A stretch of 64,000 nucleotides of DNA from a bacterium (GTDB taxonomy: Bacteria > Pseudomonadota > Alphaproteobacteria > Caulobacterales > Caulobacteraceae): contig JAVBXP010000031.1 of the NCBI GenBank assembly GCA_030824495.1, positions 49,116-113,115 on the forward strand, read 5' to 3'. The translations under genes and the position numbers were made by a program. This document shows positions 34,352 through 42,887 of this stretch, one piece after another. How positions within the stretch are numbered: the first letter of the stretch is position 1; each line of letters opens with the position of its first letter. Under the pieces are notes generated by a model. The model was not told where the DNA came from and did not search any database. It saw only the letters and a program-made list of their open reading frames with translations.

Positions 34352-35482
34352 CTAGACGCCTTTGTTCGGGTTGATCAGGTACTTCTCGCCAGTAGCCTTT
34401 CGGGCGTAGGCGGCGATGGCTTCGGGTTGCAGGGCCTCGGCCAGGGAAAGCTCAGCGGTGTAGTGGCTGGCGAAGGTTGTCTTTAGTTCGGCCGCCACGC
34501 GGGCACGCAGCTTGCCGGCGTCCGCAGCGCCGATCTTCACCAGGAAGGGCGTGAGCAGCCAACCGTTGACACCCCAGGACAGGCCGAAATTGCGGGCCAG
34601 TTCGGTCGGACGCGTATCGAGGCCGCCATAGATATAGACCTGCTTGTAGGTCGCCGAGCCGTACCGGCTATAGACGGTGGCCTTGCGGTTGGCCGCGACT
34701 TCCATGGCCGACAGGATCTGCGAGGCCAGCTTGCCGCCGCCGATGGCGTCGAAGGCCAGGGTCGCGCCGGTCTCGTCGATGACGTTGGTCAGGGCTTCGA
34801 TGAAGTCGGGCGCAGTGGAATCGACGACGTACTTGGCGCCGATGCCGCGCAGTAGGTCGGCCTGCTCTTGGTTGCGGACGATATTGACCAGGGCCACGCC
34901 GTCGGCGAGGCAGATCTTGTTCAGCATCTGGCCGAGGTTCGAAGCCGCCGCAGTGTGCACCAGGGCGGTGTGGCCCTCACGGCGCATGACCTCGATCATG
35001 CTGAGCGCGGTCAGCGGGTTGACGAAGCAGGAGGCGCCGTCGGCCGCCGTGGCGCCTTCCGGCAGGACCAGGACATCGGCGACCTTGGCGCTGCGGTGCT
35101 GCGCGTAGGTGGCGCCGCCCAGGATAGCGACCATCTTGCCCAGCAGGGCTTGAGCTTCCGGCGAGTCGCCCGCGGCGATGACCACGCCTGCGCCTTCATT
35201 GCCGACGGGCATCGAGTCGTCGACGCGGGCGCCCATGGCGCGCATGAACTGCGGCGGGATTGGCGCGGTGACGACGGTGTCGGCGCCGGAGCCTGTAACC
35301 TTGGCGCTTCCGATATCGGCCGGGCCGAGCAGCAGGCCAAGGTCCGAAGGGTTGATCGGCGCCCCCTCGATCCGCACCACAACCTCGTCGGCCGCCGGCA
35401 CGGGGATCGGCACGGATACCAACGACAGTTCCAGTTCGCCGCTGGATTTCACCAGTGAGCGCAGTTGCAGGCTCGTTCCCAT
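34352..35482 (-). CDS. Zinc-type dehydrogenase / quinone oxidoreductase-like protein
   Basis: 376 residues, MDR superfamily. Substrate/fold domain with GAPINPSDLGLLLGPADIG and GNEGAGVVIAAGDSPEA, then a Rossmann domain (ALVHTAAASNLGQMLNKICL, and FDAIGGGKLASQIL). The GHE catalytic zinc motif of alcohol dehydrogenases is absent, so an NADPH-dependent quinone or enone reductase is more likely. Start ATG 35482 (MGTSLQLR). The frame extends upstream without support. Divergent from the TonB receptor at 35741. Confidence 0.85.
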   Translation of the reverse strand: MGTSLQLRSLVKSSGELELSLVSVPIPVPAADEVVVRIEGAPINPSDLGLLLGPADIGSAKVTGSGADTVVTAPIPPQFMRAMGARVDDSMPVGNEGAGVVIAAGDSPEAQALLGKMVAILGGATYAQHRSAKVADVLVLPEGATAADGASCFVNPLTALSMIEVMRREGHTALVHTAAASNLGQMLNKICLADGVALVNIVRNQEQADLLRGIGAKYVVDSTAPDFIEALTNVIDETGATLAFDAIGGGKLASQILSAMEVAANRKATVYSRYGSATYKQVYIYGGLDTRPTELARNFGLSWGVNGWLLTPFLVKIGAADAGKLRARVAAELKTTFASHYTAELSLAEALQPEAIAAYARKATGEKYLINPNKGV

Positions 35483-35553
35483 AGTCGTCTCCCGTCCAAA
35501 TTGTTGTGGTTGGCAAGTAGGTGCGGCGCGCCGCCGCGGCAATGGGAAAACGC

Positions 35554-35590
35554 ACGATCGGTCGTTTTCGGCGTTTATGCTGCGCAGCAT
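35554..35590. promoter_or_regulatory. Two palindromes in the divergent promoter region
   Basis: ACGATCGGTCGT at 35554-35565 is a TetR-operator-like near palindrome (ACGA...TCGT). ATGCTGCGCAGCAT at 35577-35590 is a perfect 14-base palindrome and repeats the arms of the terminator at 34304. Both lie between the divergent reductase and TonB-receptor genes, so may be operators. No local regulator is obvious. Confidence 0.4.
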
Positions 35591-35740
35591 TAGGTGCAGC
35601 ATTTGAGGCGCGGAGCGAGTGGTCGGCGACGCCACAAATCTGAAAGGAAGGTGTCGCCGCGCCGACATCGACATGTCGTCGGAACGATAAGCAGTGCGGC
35701 TAAGCCCCGCCCCACGAAATCGTTTCGAGGGGCGTATCCT

Positions 35741-38206
35741 ATGAAGTCCATCCTGTTCGTCGCCGCGGCGTCCGCGGCCTTGGCCGCCGCCATGCCCGCA
35801 TTCGCCAATGACGCGGCCGGTTCGGAAGTGGATGAACTGATCGTCACCGCCCGCGCCGGCGCCGAGCAGCGCAAGGTCGAGGCAAGCTATGCGATCACCA
35901 CGATGAGCGAGGAGCGGCTGCGGATGCAGTCGCCGGTCAGCACGGCCGAGGCGCTGAAGAACGTGCCAGGGTTCTGGGTTGAGGCCTCGGGCGGCGAGGC
36001 CGGCGCCAACATCCGGGCTCGCGGCATCCCGATGGAGGGCTACTCGGCGATCGGCATGCAGGAAGACGGCGCGCCGGTGCAGCATGACGGCGGCCTGGGC
36101 TTCCTGAACTCCGACTTCTCGTTCCGCATGGACGAAACCATTCAACGCATGGAGGTCGTGCGCGGCGGCCCGTCCTCGATCTTCACCTCATACGCGCCGG
36201 GCGGGGTAGTGAACTTCATCACCCGCAAGGGCAGCGACCAGTTCGAGGGGCTGGTGAAGGCGCAGGTCGGCGACTATGGGCTGGCGCGCGGCGACTTCTG
36301 GGTCGGCGGGCCGGTGGCCGGTTTCCGCGTCGGGCTGGGCGGCTTTTACCGGGTCAGCGACGGCGTGCGCGACCCTGGCTATCGCGCCGACGAAGGCGGC
36401 CAGATCCGCCTGTCGGTCGGGCGTGATTTCGAGCGCGGCTCGATCGACTTCAACATCAAACACCTCGACGACAACACCATCTTCTTCCTGGGCGTGCCGC
36501 TCACCTTCGACGCAAATGGCGACACCGCTGGCGTGCCGGGCTTCAATCCCAACTACGGCACCTTCGCCGGACCGGAGACCAGCCATTTCACCTTCCGCAC
36601 CAATCGCGGCCCCTACGACTTCGACCTGACGCGCGGCGCGGACATCAAGCTCACCCAGTCGACCATGGCGTTCCGCTACGAACTGGGCGCCGGCTGGGAA
36701 TTGCAGGACAATCTGCGCTACCGCACCAGCGACGTCAGCCGCGCGGGCCTGTTCCCCAACTCTCCCATTCAGGCCGCTGACCGCCTGGCCCAGGTGAAGG
36801 CCAGCCTGCCTGCCGCGCTTGGCGCGACCGCGGTCCAGCTTCGCTTCGTCAATGCGCCGGGCGAGGTGTTCAATGTCGCCGGCCAGAACGGCACCGGCCT
36901 GATCATGGACGCCTCGATGCGCGAGCAGGACATCGCGCTGGACGAATGGATCAACGACTTCCGCCTGCTGAACCGGTTCGAGTTCGGCGGCCAGAGCCAC
37001 GACGTGGCGCTTGGCGTCTACTACGCCAATGTGCAGGAGAGCTTCTTCCAGATCGGCGCCTCGGCCCTGGTCGACGTGCAGGATCAGGCCCGCCTGCTGG
37101 ACCTGGTGGCTCTGAACGCCGCCGGTCAAGTCGTCGCCAACATCACCGAGAACGGCATCTCCCGCTACGGCCTGCAGTTCAACAACGCCGAGGGGGAGTC
37201 CAAGTCGTTGGCCCTCTACGCCTCCGACGAGTGGCGGCTGAACGACAAGCTGCGTATCGACCTCGGCTTCCGCTGGGAGCGGATCGAGATGTCTGGCCGC
37301 AACGAGCGCAGCGCCACGATCAATCTAGGTCAATCGGCCAGCCTGGCGGACGATCAGGTGCTGAGCGGGACGGGGGTGTTCGACCCGCTGGACCGCGGCT
37401 TCGACGGCTGGGGCGCGACAGCCGGCATCAACTACCAGATCGCTCCCGACATGGGCGTCTTCGCCCGCTACACCAAGGGCTTCCGGTTGCCCTCGCTGGG
37501 CGACTTCCTGACCAACCCGACCCGCACCGATCCGCGCTCGCAAGGCATCGAACTGGCCGAGGCGGGGTTCAAGGTCGATCGCCCGCTGTTTAGCGTCTAC
37601 GCCACCGCGTTCTATACGGGCTTTGACAGCCAGTCGTTCAGCGAGACCCGTTTCGATACGGCGACCAACACCTTCGTCAGTCGCACTGAGTTTACCTCGA
37701 CGACGTCCTACGGCGTTGAATTGGAGGGCACGGTCCGTCCGACCGACTGGTTCGACGTCACCTTCACCGGCACCGCGCAGGACCCGCGGTTTGGCGACTT
37801 TAAATTCAACACCAATGTGGGCGGCGTACTCGTCCCGACCGACTACTCCAACAATGTGCAGCCGCGCGCGCCGAAGGTCAGCGGCCGGATCACCCCTGGG
37901 GTCAATCTGCTGGACGGCAAGCTGCGCTTGGAAGGCGATCTGCAGTATTATGGCAAGCGGTTCTCGGACGCGGCCAACACCCTGATCATCCCGGACTATT
38001 TCCTGCTGAACGCCCAGGTCCGCTACAATATCACCGACGACCTGACGGTCTATGGCTATGGGACGAACCTCACCAATGAGATCGGCCTGACCGAGGGCAA
38101 CCCGCGCGCTGGCCAGTTCGTCAGCGGCGAGGCGGGGGCGAAATACTATCTGGGCCGGCCCGAGCTGGGCCGTGCGTTCCGGATGGCCGTGCTATATCGC
38201 TTCTGA
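35741..38206 (+). CDS. TonB-dependent outer-membrane receptor
   Basis: 821 residues. Signal peptide MKSILFVAAASAALAAAMPA (cleavage near FA-N), TonB box DELIVTARAG, plug domain about residues 50-160 (LKNVPGFWVEASGGEAGANI and VVRGGPSSIFTSYAPGGVV), and a 22-strand-type barrel ending in the aromatic residue of MAVLYRF. Takes up a large substrate using TonB energy. With P450, thiolase and reductase genes nearby, the substrate may be a hydrophobic organic compound rather than iron (inference). No Fur site seen. Stop overlaps the CehA gene as TGATG. Confidence 0.93.
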   Translation: MKSILFVAAASAALAAAMPAFANDAAGSEVDELIVTARAGAEQRKVEASYAITTMSEERLRMQSPVSTAEALKNVPGFWVEASGGEAGANIRARGIPMEGYSAIGMQEDGAPVQHDGGLGFLNSDFSFRMDETIQRMEVVRGGPSSIFTSYAPGGVVNFITRKGSDQFEGLVKAQVGDYGLARGDFWVGGPVAGFRVGLGGFYRVSDGVRDPGYRADEGGQIRLSVGRDFERGSIDFNIKHLDDNTIFFLGVPLTFDANGDTAGVPGFNPNYGTFAGPETSHFTFRTNRGPYDFDLTRGADIKLTQSTMAFRYELGAGWELQDNLRYRTSDVSRAGLFPNSPIQAADRLAQVKASLPAALGATAVQLRFVNAPGEVFNVAGQNGTGLIMDASMREQDIALDEWINDFRLLNRFEFGGQSHDVALGVYYANVQESFFQIGASALVDVQDQARLLDLVALNAAGQVVANITENGISRYGLQFNNAEGESKSLALYASDEWRLNDKLRIDLGFRWERIEMSGRNERSATINLGQSASLADDQVLSGTGVFDPLDRGFDGWGATAGINYQIAPDMGVFARYTKGFRLPSLGDFLTNPTRTDPRSQGIELAEAGFKVDRPLFSVYATAFYTGFDSQSFSETRFDTATNTFVSRTEFTSTTSYGVELEGTVRPTDWFDVTFTGTAQDPRFGDFKFNTNVGGVLVPTDYSNNVQPRAPKVSGRITPGVNLLDGKLRLEGDLQYYGKRFSDAANTLIIPDYFLLNAQVRYNITDDLTVYGYGTNLTNEIGLTEGNPRAGQFVSGEAGAKYYLGRPELGRAFRMAVLYRF

Positions 38207-39714
38207 TGACAAGGACCCTGCTGCAAGGTCTGCGCGCCGGGGCGGTCCTCATCGCCCTGGTCGCATTGGCGCTGTTCTTCGAGACGGCGGTCGCCCATGC
38301 GGGGCCGCCCCGCGCGCCGGACCTGATCCTCACCGGAACGTTCACCGGCGCGGCGCACGAGACCTATACCGAGGTCCCCTTCAAGACGCCGCCGGGCGTG
38401 GAGCGGATCACGGTCGAGTTCGCCTATGCCGGCCGCGAGCAGCGCTCGGTGATCGATCTGGGCCTGCGCGATCCGGAGCGTTTTCGCGGCTGGAGCGGGG
38501 GTAACAAGAGCAGTTTCACCCTCGCAGAATCCGACGCCACGCCTTCGTACCTGGCCGGCCCGCTGAAGCCAGGGGTCTGGAAGCTGGTGCTGGGCGCCCC
38601 GAACATCCGCAAGGCTAGCCGTGCGGATTATACGGCCAAGATCTGGTTCGATCGGAAGGGCGCGGCGTTCGCCGGCTTTAACGACGCGCCGCTGGCGACG
38701 GAGGATCGGTGGTGGCGCGGCGACCTGCACACCCATACCGGCCACAGCGACGGGTCCTGCCTGTCGCACAAGGGCGCGAAAGTCCCGTGCCCCACTTACA
38801 AGACGCTGGAGGCCGCGAGCGCGCGCGGTCTTAATTTCGTGGCGGTGACGGACCACAACACGACCTCTCATTTCGGCGCCGTGCGCGAACTCGCCCCGTA
38901 TTTCGACGATCTGCTGATCCTCCCTGGGCGGGAGATCACCACCTTCTACGGCCATGCCAACCTGTTTGGCCCGACCGCCTTTGTGGATTTTCAGCTTGGC
39001 AGCGCGCACGCGCCGAAGCTGGCCGACATTCTGAAGCAGGCCGAGGCGGCGGGGGGCGTGGTCTCGATCAACCATCCAGGCTTGCCGTCAGGCGAGCTTT
39101 GCATGGGGTGTGGCTGGACGGCGCCTGACACTGACTTTGCTCGCATCCAGGCCATCGAGGTGGTGAACGGCGGCAATGTGGAGGGCGCTCTGTCGGGCAT
39201 GGCGTTCTGGGAGAAGCGTCTCAACGAGGGGCTGCGGATCACGGCCATTGGCGGATCTGACAACCACGACGCCACGCTCGATCCGGCCAAGGCCCAGGCC
39301 ATCGGCGTCCCGACGACGGTGGTGCGTGCGCCGGAGCTGAGCCAGACCGCGATCCTCGCGGCGATCAGGCAGGGGCATGTCTTCCTCGACATCGCCGGTA
39401 CGCGCGACCGGCTGCTGGAGGTGCGGGCCCGGGCCAATGGCGCGGCCGCGCAGATGGGCGACGTGCTTTCCGCGCCAGCCGGGACCAAGGTCGCCGTCGA
39501 GGTCCGCGTTGTGGGCGCGCCCGGCAGTTCGATTTCGCTGGCCGGTGATGGCGCACGGCTGGCCGTCCTGCCAGATCCCAAGATCAGCCGGGCCGATCAT
39601 ACGGTGTCCTTCGACCTGAACGCAGACGGCGTGCGGCGTTGGCTGCGGGTGGATGTACGGGACTCGAACGGCAAGCTCATCCTGCTGGGCAATCCGATCT
39701 ATCTGACGCCCTAG
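38206..39714 (+). CDS. Secreted CehA/McbA-family metallohydrolase
   Basis: 502 residues. N-terminal hydrophobic segment (AGAVLIALVALALFF, residues about 11-25) then VAHA, so exported. N-terminal beta domain, then a PHP-type hydrolase with metal ligands DLHTHTGHSDGS, VTDHNTTSHF, SINHPG and GGSDNHDAT. CehA/McbA members cleave carbamates and similar esters. Coupled by TGATG to the TonB receptor, so transport and periplasmic hydrolysis of the same compound is likely. Confidence 0.9.
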   Translation: MTRTLLQGLRAGAVLIALVALALFFETAVAHAGPPRAPDLILTGTFTGAAHETYTEVPFKTPPGVERITVEFAYAGREQRSVIDLGLRDPERFRGWSGGNKSSFTLAESDATPSYLAGPLKPGVWKLVLGAPNIRKASRADYTAKIWFDRKGAAFAGFNDAPLATEDRWWRGDLHTHTGHSDGSCLSHKGAKVPCPTYKTLEAASARGLNFVAVTDHNTTSHFGAVRELAPYFDDLLILPGREITTFYGHANLFGPTAFVDFQLGSAHAPKLADILKQAEAAGGVVSINHPGLPSGELCMGCGWTAPDTDFARIQAIEVVNGGNVEGALSGMAFWEKRLNEGLRITAIGGSDNHDATLDPAKAQAIGVPTTVVRAPELSQTAILAAIRQGHVFLDIAGTRDRLLEVRARANGAAAQMGDVLSAPAGTKVAVEVRVVGAPGSSISLAGDGARLAVLPDPKISRADHTVSFDLNADGVRRWLRVDVRDSNGKLILLGNPIYLTP

Positions 39715-39807
39715 GGCTGTGCCCGTTCGCCGCAGGCGGCCGGCGCGGAAACTCCTGTTAACCGTGCCGGCGGTAGGCTCTGTCGTCGTGACGTCGTCGG
39801 GAAGCAT

Positions 39808-40410
39808 ATGGGGCTGAATCCGGAATCTCGAGCCCGCTTCAATCTCGAGCGCGCCTCTGTCCTTTTGCTCGAAGAGTCCTCGATGGGGATGAGCATTCTC
39901 GTGCAGATTCTGACCGGCTTCGGCGCCCGGACCCTGCATCGCTGCGAGAACGTCGACGAAGCCAAAGACGCCATCGCCAAGGTCGAGGTCGACCTGATCA
40001 TCTGCGACACCCTCGGCGCGGGCGGCGAGGGGTATGACTTCATCGAGTGGCTACGCCGCAGCCGGATCGAACCCAACTGCTTCGCACCGGTCCTGCTGAC
40101 CGCCGGCCATACGCCGAGCAACGCGGTGGCGCGCGCGCGCGACTGCGGCGCTCACTTCGTCATGGCCAAGCCGCTGACGCCGATCGCTGTCCTGGAGCGC
40201 ATCCTCTGGATCGCCAGGGAGGGCCGTCGGTTCGTCGAGTGCGACACCTATATGGGCCCCGATCGTCGCTTCAAAAACGAGGGCGTGCCTGCCGGAATGG
40301 TCGGGCGCCGCCGAGACGATCTGCACGGCGAGATCGGGCAGGCTGAAACTCCCAACATGGATCAGGAAGTCATCGACAGCCTGATGAAAACCCGACGGGT
40401 GGAACTATGA
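39808..40410 (+). CDS. CheYIII-like response regulator, second copy
   Basis: 200 residues. Receiver domain residues about 16-135: the acidic pair is Glu-Glu at 22-23 (LLLEESS) where the paralogue has Asp-Asp, the phosphorylated Asp is D67 (LIICDTLG), the switch Thr is in LLTAGH and the Lys in MAKPLTP. The C-terminal extension DRRFKNEG, GRRRDDL and PNMDQEVIDSLMK is shared with cheYIII at 41354. Overlaps the next gene by ATGA. Part of a mirrored cheYIII-cheE pair. Confidence 0.85.
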   Translation: MGLNPESRARFNLERASVLLLEESSMGMSILVQILTGFGARTLHRCENVDEAKDAIAKVEVDLIICDTLGAGGEGYDFIEWLRRSRIEPNCFAPVLLTAGHTPSNAVARARDCGAHFVMAKPLTPIAVLERILWIAREGRRFVECDTYMGPDRRFKNEGVPAGMVGRRRDDLHGEIGQAETPNMDQEVIDSLMKTRRVEL

Positions 40411-40886
40411 GCGTCAAGATCCATACCCCGCCGGTTCGACTGGCCAAGCTCCTGCGCACGCCCGGCGGTCTGCCGGTCGCCGACGCCGTGCAGCGCGCCG
40501 GCGCCGGCCTGCTCAGCTTGCGTCAGGATTGCCTCGCAGAGCTCAAAGCGATGCTGGAGGTGGCGGAAGCCGTCGCGGCCCGCGCTGGCGAGGGTTACGA
40601 CGCCGAGTTGCTGGGCGAGCTCTATGGCGTGGTGTCCAAGCCGATTGGCGTGCCGAGCGTCTGCGGCCTGACCTCGATGGACACCGCCCTGATCAGCCTG
40701 TCGGATCTGCTCGACTATCTGAAGGGCCAGCAGCGCTGGGACGCTAACGCCGTGGCCGTTCACCTGCGCGCCCTGCGCTTGCTGCTGCACACCGAAGGAG
40801 CGGCGGACGCGGCGGGCACCCAGGCGATCCTGGCCGGCCTGCGCAAGGTCAGCCAGCGCTACGCCAAGCCCGAAGCTGGCGCCTGA
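40407..40886 (+). CDS. CheE-like protein, second copy
   Basis: 159 residues, helical, no membrane span: LAKLLRTPGGLPVADAVQRAG, then VSKPIGVPSVCGLTSMDTALISLSDLLDYL and HLRALRLLLHTEGAADAAGTQAI. The same layout (C-terminal LxALRLL...G...A... block) is visible in the gene at 40908, which occupies the cheE position. No catalytic motif. Coupled to the receiver gene by ATGA. The two CheE-like genes are convergent, 22 bases apart. Confidence 0.7.
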   Translation: MSVKIHTPPVRLAKLLRTPGGLPVADAVQRAGAGLLSLRQDCLAELKAMLEVAEAVAARAGEGYDAELLGELYGVVSKPIGVPSVCGLTSMDTALISLSDLLDYLKGQQRWDANAVAVHLRALRLLLHTEGAADAAGTQAILAGLRKVSQRYAKPEAGA

Positions 40887-40896
40887 GGTCAGGCGC
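40879..40896. terminator. Hairpin between the two convergent cheE-like genes
   Basis: GCGCCTGA-GG-TCAGGCGC, a perfect 8-bp stem overlapping the stop codon of the plus-strand gene and 12 bases from the minus-strand stop. Symmetric, so could serve both transcripts. No T tract. Confidence 0.55.
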
Positions 40897-40907
40897 TAGG
40901 CGGGAGA

Positions 40908-41357
40908 TCAGGGATTGAGGCGGTCGGTGATCGCCCACAGCCCATCGACGACGGACTTCATCGAAGCCGGATCCTCGCCGTCCTTGCTCCAGAGCAGGCG
41001 CATGGCGCTGACATGGACGCCGATCGAGGCCCAATCGGGCCGATTGTGCGTGCGCTGACGATCGACCAGTTCACATAGGCTGTAGCAGGCGTCGCAGAGC
41101 ACGCGCTTGTCGAACACCCCTGCGATGTCGAGGATCGTCGAGCCTTCAACATAGACCACATCGAGGGTGGCGGTTTTCTCGCGGCACATGACCTCGAGCC
41201 GGCCGATCATGTTGCCCAGCGACTTCATGGCGTCGCCCGCATGGGCCGCGAGTTCGCGCTGCGCACGCTCGTTGGCCAGGCCCGCGGTCATGCCGCCGGG
41301 TTGGGCGACCTGTTCGGCCAGTCGGTACTTTACCTTGACGAATTCGGCTTCGCTCAC
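40908..41357 (-). CDS. cheE: CheE
   Basis: 149 residues, helical, soluble. It is the last gene of the che operon, the place of cheE in Caulobacter. VHVSAMRLLWSKDGEDPASMKSVVDG mirrors the C-terminus of the plus-strand copy. No known catalytic motif; the role in chemotaxis is not biochemically clear. GTG start overlapping the cheYIII stop (GTGA). Confidence 0.72.
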   Translation of the reverse strand: MSEAEFVKVKYRLAEQVAQPGGMTAGLANERAQRELAAHAGDAMKSLGNMIGRLEVMCREKTATLDVVYVEGSTILDIAGVFDKRVLCDACYSLCELVDRQRTHNRPDWASIGVHVSAMRLLWSKDGEDPASMKSVVDGLWAITDRLNP

Positions 41358-41950
41358 AGCTGCACCTTTGCGGGTTTCATCAGCATGTCGATGTCAGATT
41401 GATCCATATTCGGCGCGGTGGCTGCGCCGACATGGGTGGATAGGTCGTCCTTCCGACGGCCCTTCATCCCAAGCGGCGGCCCCATGTTCTTGAACCGGCG
41501 GTCGGGGCCGACATAGCCCTCGGCGACCACCATCTGCCGCTCGTCCTTGGCCACCCAAAACACCCGCTGCAGCAGAACTTCAGGGGTGAAGGGCTTGGAG
41601 ACGACGAAGTTCGCGCCGGAGTCACGGCTCTTTTCGACCATGCTGCGCGCGGCGTGCCCGGCCAGCATGATCACCGGCGTGAACTTCGAGATGTCGGGCG
41701 CCTCGCGGCGCAGCCAGCGGACGAAGTCATAGCCGTCCATGTCGGGCATCGAGCTGTCGATGACGATTAGGTCCAGCTCCTGGCTCTTGACGACCTGCAT
41801 CGCTTCCGCGCCAGAGCTGCACTTGAATTGCTTGCGGACCCCGAACCCGCGGAACATCGAGTTCAGCGCTTCCAGCGCCTGGGGGTTGTCGTCGATCAGC
41901 AAGACCCTGGAGCGGTCGAGATTGATCCGGATCTTTGGGTCCAGGGCCAT
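41354..41950 (-). CDS. cheYIII: CheYIII-type response regulator with C-terminal extension
   Basis: 198 residues. Receiver with acidic pair D20-D21 (LLIDDNP), phospho-acceptor D65 (LIVIDSSMP), and switch/Lys motifs in MLAGHAA and VSKPFTP. The extra about 60 residues after the receiver include GPDRRFKNMG, GRRKDDL and PNMDQSDIDMLMK. Such an extended receiver would not simply bind the motor like CheYI/II. Precedes cheE and follows cheU by 11 bases. Confidence 0.8.
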   Translation of the reverse strand: MALDPKIRINLDRSRVLLIDDNPQALEALNSMFRGFGVRKQFKCSSGAEAMQVVKSQELDLIVIDSSMPDMDGYDFVRWLRREAPDISKFTPVIMLAGHAARSMVEKSRDSGANFVVSKPFTPEVLLQRVFWVAKDERQMVVAEGYVGPDRRFKNMGPPLGMKGRRKDDLSTHVGAATAPNMDQSDIDMLMKPAKVQL

Positions 41951-41961
41951 GCCGTCAGGAC

Positions 41962-42330
41962 CTAGAAGAGGTCCAGGTCGCCCGCGTCGGCGTCCATCAG
42001 CATCGGCGTTTCGCGAGTGACCCGGGCCAGGCGGTTGGCTAGATCGCCAAGCGTGACGCTGGCGACGGCGTCGGAAAGATCATAGCCGCCGCTCTCGGCC
42101 TGCATCGCCAGCTTGCGCGTGAAGGTGGCCAGGGCGGCCAGGTGCTGGGTCAGCACATCGAGCGTTTGGGCTTCATGCAGGGCGATGGCCAGCGGCTCGC
42201 CGCGGCTGGCGCGGACGAGCTGGGTGACCAGCGTTTCCAGCCGGTCGCAAAGCGCGCCTGCGTGCTCCAGCTCCTGGGCGATGGAGGACAGGACCTCTGG
42301 GGTCTGAACGGCGGTGGATCGGCTCATCAA
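41962..42330 (-). CDS. cheU: CheU
   Basis: 122 residues, helical and mostly soluble, with no recognised enzymatic motif (EVLSSIAQELEHAGALCDRLETLV and LAALATFTRKLAMQAES). It holds the cheU position between cheD and cheYIII in the Caulobacter-type operon, and overlaps cheD by 4 bases. Assignment is by gene order, so moderate. Confidence 0.6.
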   Translation of the reverse strand: MMSRSTAVQTPEVLSSIAQELEHAGALCDRLETLVTQLVRASRGEPLAIALHEAQTLDVLTQHLAALATFTRKLAMQAESGGYDLSDAVASVTLGDLANRLARVTRETPMLMDADAGDLDLF

Positions 42331-42887
42331 AACAGCTCCACAGACCCATCGTCCGGCGCCGGCGCGGGGGTCCGCACCACAGGATCGCGCAGACGGGTTA
42401 GCTCCGCGTTATCAGTGACGGTTCGTTGTTGGGCGCGTCCGGTGGTCGGCCAGTATTGAACCCGCCGGGCCGCCAGGCCGCCGAGGCTCGACCCGACAAC
42501 TGGAATGCCTTCGTCGCGAAGGAATTTCTCGGCGAAGGCGGCGTTGGAGGCGCCGACGTCGGAGAGGCCGCCGAACATCCGCGCGCCGCCGAACAGCTTG
42601 GCTTCCAGCCGCTCGCGGCGGGCGCCCGAGCGCAGCAGTTCGTTGATCAGCAATTCCATCGCGTAGGCGCCGTAGCGCCGACCCTCGTCCAGCCCCTCGG
42701 CCCGGCCTTCCGGCAGCAGGAAGTGGTTCATGCCGCCGACCCCAGTCTTGGGATCGCGCATGCAGACCGCCACACAAGATCCGAGGATCGTGGTCAGCAT
42801 GACATCGGGATCATCGGAGATGTGATGCTCGCCCTGCACCACATGAACGCGTTTACCCGGCCGTCCCGAGACGTTTTCAACAATCAT
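42327..42887 (-). CDS. cheD: Chemoreceptor glutamine deamidase CheD
   Basis: 186 residues. Family signature HHISDDPDVMLTTILGSCVA (catalytic Cys in GSC), CMRDPKTGVGGMNHFLLPEG with the catalytic His, and the later KLFGGARMF. Deamidates glutamines of chemoreceptors. Overlaps cheYII by 4 bases upstream and cheU by 4 downstream. Confidence 0.93.
   Translation of the reverse strand: MIVENVSGRPGKRVHVVQGEHHISDDPDVMLTTILGSCVAVCMRDPKTGVGGMNHFLLPEGRAEGLDEGRRYGAYAMELLINELLRSGARRERLEAKLFGGARMFGGLSDVGASNAAFAEKFLRDEGIPVVGSSLGGLAARRVQYWPTTGRAQQRTVTDNAELTRLRDPVVRTPAPAPDDGSVELF

Noticed and set aside
36188..37129. Minus-strand frame (313 codons) opposite the TonB receptor
   Set aside because: Antisense to a full-length receptor with signal peptide, TonB box and barrel; no domain in the antisense product.
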